Shown: positions 6,235 through 12,913 of the stretch, piece by piece
Layout of the letters: every line of letters begins with the position of its first letter
Position numbering within the stretch: position 1 is the stretch's first letter
Virus record (IMG/VR): IMGVR_UViG_3300030102_007105
Coordinates: 1-35,497 of that record
Origin: a virus
DNA length: 35,497 nt
Strand: one strand, 5' to 3'
Position numbers and translations under genes: made by a program
Notes under the pieces: generated by a model
Database searches by the model: none
Seen by the model: the letters and a program-made list of their open reading frames with translations, nothing else
What the model was told of the DNA's origin: nothing

Positions 6235-6510
6235 ATGGATAGAACTAAGCTAATTGATAAGATAAGTTTTGATAATCAAAAAATTTCAAGAAGGGAAAGT
6301 GAAATTGTGGTTGACCTTATTTTTGATGAAATTAGCGAAGAAATTGCAAAGGGCGGAAGGGTGGAAATAAGAGGATTTGGCTCTTTTAGCTTGAATGAAA
6401 CACAAGACAAACGCTTCGTAAACCCCAAAACAAAGCAGGAGACTATAATTAAAGGCAAAAAAAAAGCTCATTTTAAACCAGCAAAAGAGCTAAAAAGCCG
6501 CATAAATTAA
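6235..6510 (+). CDS. IHF/HU-family DNA-bending protein
   Basis: This 91-aa protein has the family signature GGRVEIRGFGSFSL (about 40-53) and the DNA-intercalating arm R-F-V-N-P-K-T (60-66). It also has the usual helical dimerisation N-terminus. Length matches IHF subunits. It probably assists integration and excision at attP by bending DNA, supplying in cis what lambda takes from the host; it may also act at the switch region. Its ATG lies 2 bp after the PAS gene stop, so translation is likely coupled. Confidence 0.9.
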   Translation: MDRTKLIDKISFDNQKISRRESEIVVDLIFDEISEEIAKGGRVEIRGFGSFSLNETQDKRFVNPKTKQETIIKGKKKAHFKPAKELKSRIN

Positions 6511-6535
6511 TTTTTCTCTATTAAAAATATAAGAT

Positions 6536-6558
6536 AATGTAAAAAAAACTTTTACATT
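6536..6558. other. AT-rich perfect hairpin downstream of the IHF/HU gene
   Basis: AATGTAAAA (6536-6544), loop aaaac, and TTTTACATT (6550-6558) form a perfect 9-bp inverted repeat. With A/U-only flanks and no GC stem it is a weak terminator at best. It could be an operator for the next gene set or an RNA processing site. Confidence 0.45.
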
Positions 6559-6607
6559 TGAGTTATTTTTGATAATTTAGTTGTGTACAAAAAAAAAGAC
6601 ACAACTA

Positions 6608-6961
6608 ATGCAGACACATCATATCAGCGCAATTTTGAGCGCAACCACCTTTCCAAGCACACAAGTGAGTCGTTGCTCCGTTGACATTGAAATCAGGATG
6701 ATTGTCCAGCAAGACGGAACACAATCAATAAAAACAGAAATCAATGATGAAGTCGGAAAAGCCTTAAATTGGCTTTCTGAAGACGTTACCTGGTATTTGA
6801 TGATTGGTCATAGAGGTCATGAAATTCCCTTAACTTGGTCATCGCTCCACACAGCAAATGGTGATCTGGATCTTGATTATGTTGGTGTCGAACAATTTTT
6901 GTGGGAAGCGCTAGCAAAAGAAGAAAAAGAACAAAGAGAAGAAGGTTATGGGTGCGAGTAA
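6608..6961 (+). CDS. hypothetical protein, 117 aa
   Basis: No family was recognised. The protein is mixed alpha/beta with a Thr/Ser-rich N-terminus, a central EVGKALNWLSEDVTWYLMIG stretch and a very acidic tail (AKEEKEQREEGYGCE). ATG 6608 is chosen; a TTG at 6581 would add nine residues, and neither has a clear ribosome site. It lies directly upstream of the SSB-like gene in the recombination cluster, so a role in that module is possible. Confidence 0.55.
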   Translation: MQTHHISAILSATTFPSTQVSRCSVDIEIRMIVQQDGTQSIKTEINDEVGKALNWLSEDVTWYLMIGHRGHEIPLTWSSLHTANGDLDLDYVGVEQFLWEALAKEEKEQREEGYGCE

Positions 6962-7007
6962 CAAAGAATTTTTAAAAGAAATAATCAACCAATTAGAGGA
7001 TGAAAAT

Positions 7008-7607
7008 ATGGGCTTGAAAGTTACTAGGAGTAAAAACAAGGAAAGAGAAAGTGTGCCGAACGGTACTTATTTTGGACGTTGTTATGGGGTGATTGATTTA
7101 GGAAATCAAGTTCAGAAAAAATTCGAATCGGATGCGACAGAAGTGATACCTCAAGTCGTTTTGCTGTTCGAGCTGAGTCACAAAATGACAGACGGAAAAC
7201 CATTTGGTTTTTCAAGAATTTGTAAAATTTCAAATCACGAAAAATCAAATTTACATCAAATCGTTCAACATTTGACAGGAAAACTATTAAGTGACGAGTC
7301 TCAAAACGGATTTCAATTAACTCAATTGTTAGATAAATTTTGTGTACTCCAATATACAGAAAATCCAAAGCCAGACAGAGACTACCCTATCGTCACTTTT
7401 GGCCCAGCACCCGATGGCACGAAATTCGAAGCCGTTAATAAAAATATTGTTTTTGATTGTGACAACCCGAATCCAGAAATATTAAAAGAATTACCAGAAT
7501 GGATTGTTACCAAAATAAACGAAAGAGTTAAAGATGATGACGCTTTCATTGAAGAAAAAAATTATGACGAGCGGAATCCACCACCATTAGAAGATGTGCC
7601 TTTTTAA
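7008..7607 (+). CDS. phage single-strand DNA-binding-like protein
   Basis: The 199-aa protein begins MGLKVTRSKNKE and has a beta-rich body: VPNGTYFGRCYGVIDLGNQV, then VVLLFELSHKMTDGKPFGFS. It ends LEDVPF, the acidic C-terminal tip by which SSB proteins recruit partners. As I recall, phage proteins with 'PAGTYVARCY.VIDLG' cores sit beside recombination exonucleases and are treated as SSB-like. ATG 7008 is chosen because AGAGGA lies 7 nt upstream. An in-frame ATG at 6948 has its purine site only 2 nt away and would overlap the previous gene. Confidence 0.65.
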   Translation: MGLKVTRSKNKERESVPNGTYFGRCYGVIDLGNQVQKKFESDATEVIPQVVLLFELSHKMTDGKPFGFSRICKISNHEKSNLHQIVQHLTGKLLSDESQNGFQLTQLLDKFCVLQYTENPKPDRDYPIVTFGPAPDGTKFEAVNKNIVFDCDNPNPEILKELPEWIVTKINERVKDDDAFIEEKNYDERNPPPLEDVPF

Positions 7608-7608
7608 A

Positions 7609-7860
7609 ATGAACAACGAATTAGAAAAAAATTTTTTAGTAAATGATATCAATATTTTGTTGATGCAATTAGACGATTTAAAAAAACGTGCGCCTGTATC
7701 GCTCATAAAAATCCAGCAAGAAAAATGGAAAAAGACTTTTAATAAAGATGTAGAAATAAGACAGAAAGAAAAACAAATTGTCGCAAGATTAAAAAATTTA
7801 AAAATTATGGAAATTTTAACAATTGGAATATCAATAGGAAAAATAAATGGCAACTCCTAA
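7609..7860 (+). CDS. small lysine-rich helical protein, 83 aa
   Basis: The protein is basic and helical, beginning MNNELEKNFLVNDINILLMQ with a coiled-coil-like centre (QQEKWKKTFNKDVEIRQKEKQ). No family was recognised. The ATG follows the SSB-like stop by one base; an in-frame ATG at 7594 is an alternative. It overlaps the exonuclease gene by 14 bp. Being sandwiched between SSB-like and exonuclease genes, it could be an accessory recombination factor, but it is far too short for a typical RecT/Beta annealase. Confidence 0.5.
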   Translation: MNNELEKNFLVNDINILLMQLDDLKKRAPVSLIKIQQEKWKKTFNKDVEIRQKEKQIVARLKNLKIMEILTIGISIGKINGNS

Positions 7861-8539
7861 AAAGGGCTATCGATACAAGAATGAAGTTTTACCTGGAACA
7901 ACTACGATTATAGGGCGGTTTAAAGACAGCAATGCTTTGATCAGGTGGGCTTGGAAGCAAGGGCATGAGGGAAAAGAATTGTATGGAGATGACAGCCAAG
8001 CTGGACAAGCGCTTAAAATTGGGACGGCCACTCACTCAATGATAGAAGCTCACATCAATGGCAAAAGTCCAAAGGTGGCACTTAATAAAGAATTGAAATT
8101 AGAAGTGCATAAAAAAAAGGCAAGAACGAGTTTTGAAGCCTATTTGCATTGGGAAAAGTCTAACAACCTTGTGCTACTCTCAAAATTTCAAGAAGTCCAA
8201 TTAGTTAGCCCACAATGGAAATTCGGTGGAACTCCTGATGCAATCGGGAGAATGGGTGATGAGGTGGTGCTGCTTGACTGGAAGACATCAAATGGGATTT
8301 ATTCGGATTACATTATTCAATTAGCCGCCTATCAGCATTTGGTTGATTTCGGTGTCAGGATGGACAATGGCAAAAAATTGCCTTTTGTCTGTGGCAAAGG
8401 CGCTCATCTATTGAGATTCTCAAAAGAAAATGCAGATTTTAATCATGCTTATTTTGCTGATTTATCAGAAGGTTGGGAAACTTTTAAGTTATTCAGGCAA
8501 GCCTATGATTTAGATAAACTTTTGAAGAAACGAACGTAA
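7847..8539 (+). CDS. PD-(D/E)XK recombination exonuclease (RecB/Cas4-like fold)
   Basis: The 230-aa nuclease carries the core motifs: G-T-A-T-H (59-63), E116, GGTPD (127-131), LDWKTS (143-148, metal ligand D144 and catalytic K146) and Q-x-x-A-Y (158-162). The fold is that of lambda-exonuclease/RecB-like phage nucleases used to resect DNA ends for recombination. No RecT/Beta annealase gene is recognisable beside it, so pairing may rely on the SSB-like protein or host factors. It is cotranscribed with the upstream genes. Confidence 0.82.
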   Translation: MATPKKGYRYKNEVLPGTTTIIGRFKDSNALIRWAWKQGHEGKELYGDDSQAGQALKIGTATHSMIEAHINGKSPKVALNKELKLEVHKKKARTSFEAYLHWEKSNNLVLLSKFQEVQLVSPQWKFGGTPDAIGRMGDEVVLLDWKTSNGIYSDYIIQLAAYQHLVDFGVRMDNGKKLPFVCGKGAHLLRFSKENADFNHAYFADLSEGWETFKLFRQAYDLDKLLKKRT

Positions 8540-8603
8540 ATTGACAATGAAGTACAAAAAATGTAAACATTCTCAGAGGAATGTGTTCCTTGGGAGAAAA
8601 AAC

Positions 8604-9662
8604 ATGGAACATTTTAAGGAAATAAGCTTTCGTGAAGTAATTCAAGAAGGCTTGCGATTAAAGAAACAACGTGGAGATAAATTGACAACTCAAGTAACAG
8701 AAGCAGCTATGGCAGACAAGTTAGAAGATTACTTTGGTGATTATGTGCTCAGCTACGCATTTAATAATAAAAAAAGCATTTCGCAACAAAAAATAGCAGA
8801 CTATTACAATCACGTTAGTAAAAGACGAATTTGTGAACAGCCTTGTTGCGCTGGTGTAACTGCTGATCGCGGAAGAACAAAGGACAAAGAAGGTTATCGG
8901 CTTCCGCTGAAACACACTACTATATTGCGAGAGCTGTCATTAGTGAGCGGTTGTATTGAAATGATTCGGGCAGAAAGAAATTTAGATATCCCGAATCCTT
9001 TTCAATCTTTTACAAGGTCTCGCGCAAGACTGACGAGAAATAAAAAATCTTCAGTCATAGCGAAAAGGAATGAGCATTGGACATCGGGCGAAACAAAAGC
9101 ACTTTTGTTAGCCTTACCTCCACTTGCAAAAGATATAGTGCTGTTTGCTTTAAATACAGGCATGAGAAGGAGTGAAATTTGTAATTTGACTTTTGATAGC
9201 AGAACGCAAGGTGACGAATATCAAAGGATTTTTGAAATGGACGGAAACTGGGTTTGTCATTTCGAATCTAAAGATCAGAAATCAAACGCTGTGTCACAAT
9301 GCGCTCTCAATTCAACTGCGATGGAAATCATCAATAGACAAGAGCATGCGGTTGAGCAAGAATTAGACGATTTAGGCTTGCCGATTGCTCATACCTATGT
9401 TTTCAGCTTGAACAGAAAAAAAATTCCTGTTTGGTGGCTGACACAAAAATTCGCAGAGGCCCAAAAAGCTACGGGTTTGAAGCATAGAACATTGCAACAA
9501 ACACGGAAAACTTGCGGTCAAAGGATGCTTGAAGCTGGATGTTCGATTGAAGCAGTGCAATCTCAACTTCGTCATTCATCGGTGACAACCACGCAAAGTT
9601 ATTACATCGTGCCTAGCATTGACCACGCTGCAAAAGCAGTTGAAAAAATCAACATCAATTAA
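8604..9662 (+). CDS. int: tyrosine integrase
   Basis: The 352-aa site-specific recombinase should drive integration and excision. Catalytic-domain motifs are LNTGMRRSEICNL (box I Arg188), QQTRKT (Arg301, with Gln at the usual first His position), LRHSS (His324) and TTQSYY (nucleophile Tyr333). The core-binding region carries an unusual CEQPCC cluster. ATG 8604 is chosen because GGGAG lies about 8 nt upstream. The open frame reaches a TTG at 8541, giving 21 more residues. It is the last gene of the repressor/PAS operon, so its expression is tied to lysogeny. Confidence 0.9.
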   Translation: MEHFKEISFREVIQEGLRLKKQRGDKLTTQVTEAAMADKLEDYFGDYVLSYAFNNKKSISQQKIADYYNHVSKRRICEQPCCAGVTADRGRTKDKEGYRLPLKHTTILRELSLVSGCIEMIRAERNLDIPNPFQSFTRSRARLTRNKKSSVIAKRNEHWTSGETKALLLALPPLAKDIVLFALNTGMRRSEICNLTFDSRTQGDEYQRIFEMDGNWVCHFESKDQKSNAVSQCALNSTAMEIINRQEHAVEQELDDLGLPIAHTYVFSLNRKKIPVWWLTQKFAEAQKATGLKHRTLQQTRKTCGQRMLEAGCSIEAVQSQLRHSSVTTTQSYYIVPSIDHAAKAVEKININ

Positions 9663-9702
9663 GGAGGCGCTAAAAAAATAGAAAATAAATTGAGTAATAA
9701 AG

Positions 9703-9727
9703 TTTAGTTGTGGATAACTCAACTAAG
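9703..9727. other. candidate attP core dyad containing a DnaA box
   Basis: TTTAGTTGT (9703-9711), spacer GGATAAC (9712-9718) and TCAACTAAG (9719-9727) form two 9-bp arms matching at 7 positions around a 7-bp spacer. That is the geometry of a tyrosine-recombinase core site, and it lies 41 bp after int. The same stretch holds TGTGGATAA (9709-9717), a perfect DnaA box in reverse orientation. It could be either element, or both. Confidence 0.45.
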
Positions 9728-9867
9728 CAATTGAATCATCGTAAAATCTCTCGCTCTTTTAAAGATATAGGTTTTTCGATGAATCAGTAACATACACAAA
9801 TTTTTAAATACACAAAAAACATAAAAAAGAACACATTCCTAACGTTCAATCAATGGTTTACATTGAC

Positions 9868-9907
9868 AAAAAAAAAGGGGAGGGTTTAAAACCCCTCCCA
9901 TTTTTTT
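9868..9907. terminator. bidirectional intrinsic terminator
   Basis: A GC-rich hairpin (GGGGAGGG-tttaaa-ACCCCTCCC, one bulged C) is flanked by nine A's on the left and seven T's on the right. It therefore terminates in both directions. It sits between the integrase (plus) and the last late gene (minus), exactly where two long convergent operons meet. Confidence 0.88.
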
Positions 9908-9911
9908 GACT

Positions 9912-10391
9912 TTATTTTTCTTTTGAAAACGAAATCCACGCAAACAAACAAATCAATCCAACTGACAAGAGAACTGCAATTACAGTAAGAGTGCCTTCTA
10001 TCCAAATTTTTAATATTCTTTTTCTACGAAAATATTGCCGATCACGTTCTGCCTCCATAGCGCGTTGTTCTGCGATTACCTCTTGCCAAATATCTGGCCC
10101 ATACGCCATTTTCAACATGCGATGAAGGTCAGACATTAGCTCTTGAGACCTTTTGCGTTGCATGACAATCTCTATGCTTTTGGCCGTGTCTGCGCCAGCT
10201 ATTTTCTTCCAAAGCGGAGGATTTTGAGCTTCTTTTTCCATTCGTGAAATATCATTCTTTGCTGAAAAAAAAGCTGCAATTGACTTAGAGCATTGATGCA
10301 ACTCAGCCCCTTGCTCTAACAGACTGTGAACATTTTTCACAGCCGCAGTACAAACTTTAATTGCTACAATAGCGGAGGTGATTGGTTCCAT
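9912..10391 (-). CDS. phage protein with C-terminal membrane anchor, 159 aa
   Basis: The protein has a soluble helical body (MEPITSAIVAIKVCTAAVKN, then NPPLWKKIAGADTAKSIE) and a basic stretch YFRRKRILKIWIEG. One hydrophobic span follows near the end (TLTVIAVLLSVGLICLFAWI). From memory, similar tail-anchored proteins with 'NPP.(W/F)KK..' follow tail-fibre genes in marine phages and are unassigned. It is the last gene of the late operon, just before the bidirectional terminator. A virion or lysis role is possible. Confidence 0.6.
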   Translation of the reverse strand: MEPITSAIVAIKVCTAAVKNVHSLLEQGAELHQCSKSIAAFFSAKNDISRMEKEAQNPPLWKKIAGADTAKSIEIVMQRKRSQELMSDLHRMLKMAYGPDIWQEVIAEQRAMEAERDRQYFRRKRILKIWIEGTLTVIAVLLSVGLICLFAWISFSKEK

Positions 10392-10394
10392 TAT

Positions 10395-10610
10395 TTATTT
10401 CCAAATTAAAACAGAATCCTCACGCACATATATTGGTTGACAAGTTGCGCCCATTTGCGGCGAACGATAAGAATAGTCTCTCGGCATTGAGCGATTTTGT
10501 TTAGCGATTGATTGTCGAAAATAGTGACATCGATTTACATCATAAAAATAAAACTTGTCATTTGTTGCCTTTCCATCAACAAAGACAGTCAGCATGAAAA
10601 CCAACAGCAT
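10395..10610 (-). CDS. small secreted or membrane protein, 71 aa
   Basis: The N-terminus MLLVFMLTVFVDGKA looks like a short signal peptide. The mature part carries two cysteines (NRCHYF, GATCQPI) that could form a disulfide in the periplasm. ATG 10610 overlaps the previous stop (TAATG), so it is coupled; the longer frame would need TTG 10631. No family recognised. A periplasmic role late in infection, such as superinfection exclusion or lysis, is a guess. Confidence 0.5.
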   Translation of the reverse strand: MLLVFMLTVFVDGKATNDKFYFYDVNRCHYFRQSIAKQNRSMPRDYSYRSPQMGATCQPIYVREDSVLIWK

Positions 10611-10978
10611 TAAGTAGGTTGCGTAGGCCAAGTTACATTTATTAAATTGTCTCCATCTAACTTAGGAGAAGCGGTCTCAGGCAAATTACGAAGATTTTGA
10701 CGATAAGTTTTCCAAGCTGAAGGCACTGTAGAACCGCTTTCATTGGCTTTAATGACAACCCAGTCGCTTTCAGTCAGCTTTTGATTACGTTGCAACCTCA
10801 GAACCTTCATAGGCTCCTCTGACTCTAATTTAGAAACTTCGGATGCAATGGCAGACTTTGTAGGTTTGTCATGACCATTTCCTTTTACCCAATTTAAAGT
10901 CTCATAATTATCGTCATCCATCGTCCACTCTGCACCAGGACAAAGCGATTTTATTGCTAAACATGTATATGAAATCAT
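10610..10978 (-). CDS. tail-fibre-associated assembly/chaperone-like protein
   Basis: This 122-aa protein has a C-terminal half, VLRLQRNQKLTESDWVVIKA then AWKTYRQNLRNLPETASPKL. That is the characteristic 'LR..RN.LL..sDW......AW..YRQ.LRdlP' pattern of phage tail assembly chaperones (XkdW/DUF4376-like). Such proteins normally lie directly after the fibre gene, as here. ATG 10978 overlaps the fibre stop by four bases (ATGA); the longer frame from 11056 is out-of-frame fibre sequence. Confidence 0.72.
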   Translation of the reverse strand: MISYTCLAIKSLCPGAEWTMDDDNYETLNWVKGNGHDKPTKSAIASEVSKLESEEPMKVLRLQRNQKLTESDWVVIKANESGSTVPSAWKTYRQNLRNLPETASPKLDGDNLINVTWPTQPT

Positions 10979-12843
10979 CCAGCTACCTCCATGAGCACTA
11001 AGCGACTTGAAACAGCACTGCCAGTTGAAGATGCAGAGCTTACTTTGTGCTGACATTTAAACGTTAATTCTGAAACCGATGAAGGACTATCGAGTACAGC
11101 AAAGGATGTTGAAGCCCTCGCTTGAAGTCCACCACCACCCGAACCAGCAGCCACACTTCTTTCACCAAGCGAAACTGAATCACGAAGAAGTTTTACGGTA
11201 TACGTCACGTTTGTCGAAGCAACCAAACTGTACAAGGTATCGCTGGTAAACATAGCAAGAACTTTCGAAGAAGTTGATTGACAAGTAATGGCAGCACTTA
11301 TCGATGTGATGTCTGCAAATGTTGTGCTAGTAGTGTTGACCGTAGACGTATTCGATGCAGAAACTACTTGAAGCACAGTTCCAGCATCTTGGATATATGT
11401 TTTCAATCGTGACGCGGCTGTCTTCCTATTAGTGCCTCCTGCGGCATCATCTATAATAAATAAATCTGCATCTGATATAGCAGCGCCAATATCAGTCGCA
11501 CCATCAATATCTAAATCTAAAATATTGATTGAACCATTTGGAAAGACAGGTGCTTGTGAAAATGTGACAACTCCATCACTTGCTATAGCTATAGAATCGG
11601 AATCACCTGCAGAGCCAATATTTCCATTATTGGCAATAACTAAGTTGCTCGAACTTGTGATAACTCCGCCTGATGTAATTGCAGAATTAAATATAGCTTT
11701 GCCAGAATCACTCATATCTAGTGTCAAAGCAGTTATTCCAGAACCGCCATCATCGCCTTTGAACACCAAATCCTTATCTTGCACGGTTGCCTGTAAAACC
11801 AGATCCGAAGATGAATTTGTAAAACGACCAATTTCTGTACCATCATCGGATATAATTACATCTGCACCACCAGCGTCTAACGTAATGTCTCCAGCACTGT
11901 CAATTAAAATGTTAGTGTCATCGTTAATAACACTATCAACTGCAATAGAGCCTACATTGCTAATATTTGCATCATTGAAACTCGTAGCGCCAAAAGTATT
12001 TGAAGCCGCCGTACTTACTAAGCCTGCCGCTGCTGTTACCGCACCTCCGTCTGCAATCGTAAGAGCGTTGTCTCCATCGGTAAATCCAATGCTTGCTGTT
12101 TGAACCTCACCACTAACGAGCAAATCGCCAGTGGCTTCGATATTTTTAGAAAAAACAATTTTTTCACCGCTATTCGTAGTCACGAAAGTTAAATATGAAG
12201 TTGATCCTTCTTTGACGGTGAATGCAGTAGCGCTGTTATCAGTTAAAGCTAAATTTATATCAGTTCCATCAGCACTAATCGAATCGAGTGCAATATCACC
12301 AACATTTGTAATATTGCCGTCACTGACAGATAAAGAAGTTACCGTTGCAGAACCAGCAGACAAAGTGCCTGTTACAATTAAATTAACAGGTTGACTGGCT
12401 AACCATCCGTCATTAGCGTCATTTGTAAAAAGCCATAACATGTGCTTTGTAGGCAGCGTGTAGCTAGTTGCTCCTGAAATCGTATCCGAACCATTACGAG
12501 CAATGGTTATGGAAGAAGAATGATTATTGAAAATCCCTACATAAAAACTGTCTCCTGCTGAACTCGCGGCTGGTAAGGTGGCAGTTGCAGAAGCGGTGAA
12601 ATCAATGACCTTTCCATTGTCAGTCGTTGCGATCGTGTAGTCACCTGATTTTGCAGTGGTAGCAAAATTTAATGCGGCATCAAGTTTTGAAACTACGCTC
12701 TCTAATGCAGTTTTTAAAGGATCAGGCAACTTTGTTTTGATCGTAGCCCATTTAACCTCATTTGCTGTGGTGGTTGCACCGTCATCACTTGGAGGTGAAG
12801 CGTTATAGCCACTGACACTCACTGTGCTCCATTTTGTACCCAT
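10975..12843 (-). CDS. tail fibre / receptor-binding protein
   Basis: The 622-aa protein is very rich in Ser, Thr, Ala and Asp, with repeated beta-structural units: DGNITNVGDIALDSISADGT, DANISNVGSIAVDSVINDDT and DAGGADVIISDDGTEIGRFT. Such repeats form long trimeric fibres. KDLVFKGDDGGSGITALTLD is a stretch I recall from many marine phage fibres. The first 130 residues probably attach to the tail, and the last 110 (after DLFIIDDAAGG) probably form the tip. ATG 12843 has AAAGGT 7 nt upstream. A hairpin terminator precedes it, so it may have its own promoter or depend on read-through. Confidence 0.82.
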   Translation of the reverse strand: MGTKWSTVSVSGYNASPPSDDGATTTANEVKWATIKTKLPDPLKTALESVVSKLDAALNFATTAKSGDYTIATTDNGKVIDFTASATATLPAASSAGDSFYVGIFNNHSSSITIARNGSDTISGATSYTLPTKHMLWLFTNDANDGWLASQPVNLIVTGTLSAGSATVTSLSVSDGNITNVGDIALDSISADGTDINLALTDNSATAFTVKEGSTSYLTFVTTNSGEKIVFSKNIEATGDLLVSGEVQTASIGFTDGDNALTIADGGAVTAAAGLVSTAASNTFGATSFNDANISNVGSIAVDSVINDDTNILIDSAGDITLDAGGADVIISDDGTEIGRFTNSSSDLVLQATVQDKDLVFKGDDGGSGITALTLDMSDSGKAIFNSAITSGGVITSSSNLVIANNGNIGSAGDSDSIAIASDGVVTFSQAPVFPNGSINILDLDIDGATDIGAAISDADLFIIDDAAGGTNRKTAASRLKTYIQDAGTVLQVVSASNTSTVNTTSTTFADITSISAAITCQSTSSKVLAMFTSDTLYSLVASTNVTYTVKLLRDSVSLGERSVAAGSGGGGLQARASTSFAVLDSPSSVSELTFKCQHKVSSASSTGSAVSSRLVLMEVAG

Positions 12844-12873
12844 AGGTTGTACCTTTTTGTTAAAATTTTAATT

Positions 12874-12899
12874 AAAAAATGTCAAATAGAACTTTGACA
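12874..12899 (-). terminator. weak intrinsic terminator upstream of the fibre gene
   Basis: On the minus strand TGTCAAA (12899-12893), a six-base loop and TTTGACA (12886-12880) form a perfect 7-bp stem followed by six T's. It lies between the 827-aa ejection protein and the fibre. The low GC suggests partial termination that would lower fibre expression. Confidence 0.5.
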
Positions 12900-12913
12900 G
12901 TAGGTTAGTTTTT

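Noticed and set aside
6581-6607. TTG start for the 117-aa hypothetical gene
   Set aside because: It adds MCTKKKTQL from an A-rich leader without a ribosome site; ATG 6608 is simpler. Neither is certain.
6948-7007. Upstream ATG for the SSB-like gene
   Set aside because: Its purine-rich site is only 2 nt from the ATG and it overlaps the previous gene. ATG 7008 has AGAGGA at ideal distance.
11432-12103. 223-aa plus-strand open frame
   Set aside because: It is antisense to the repetitive tail-fibre gene, with Ser/Pro/Ala-rich content mirroring the fibre repeats, and no ribosome site or operon context.
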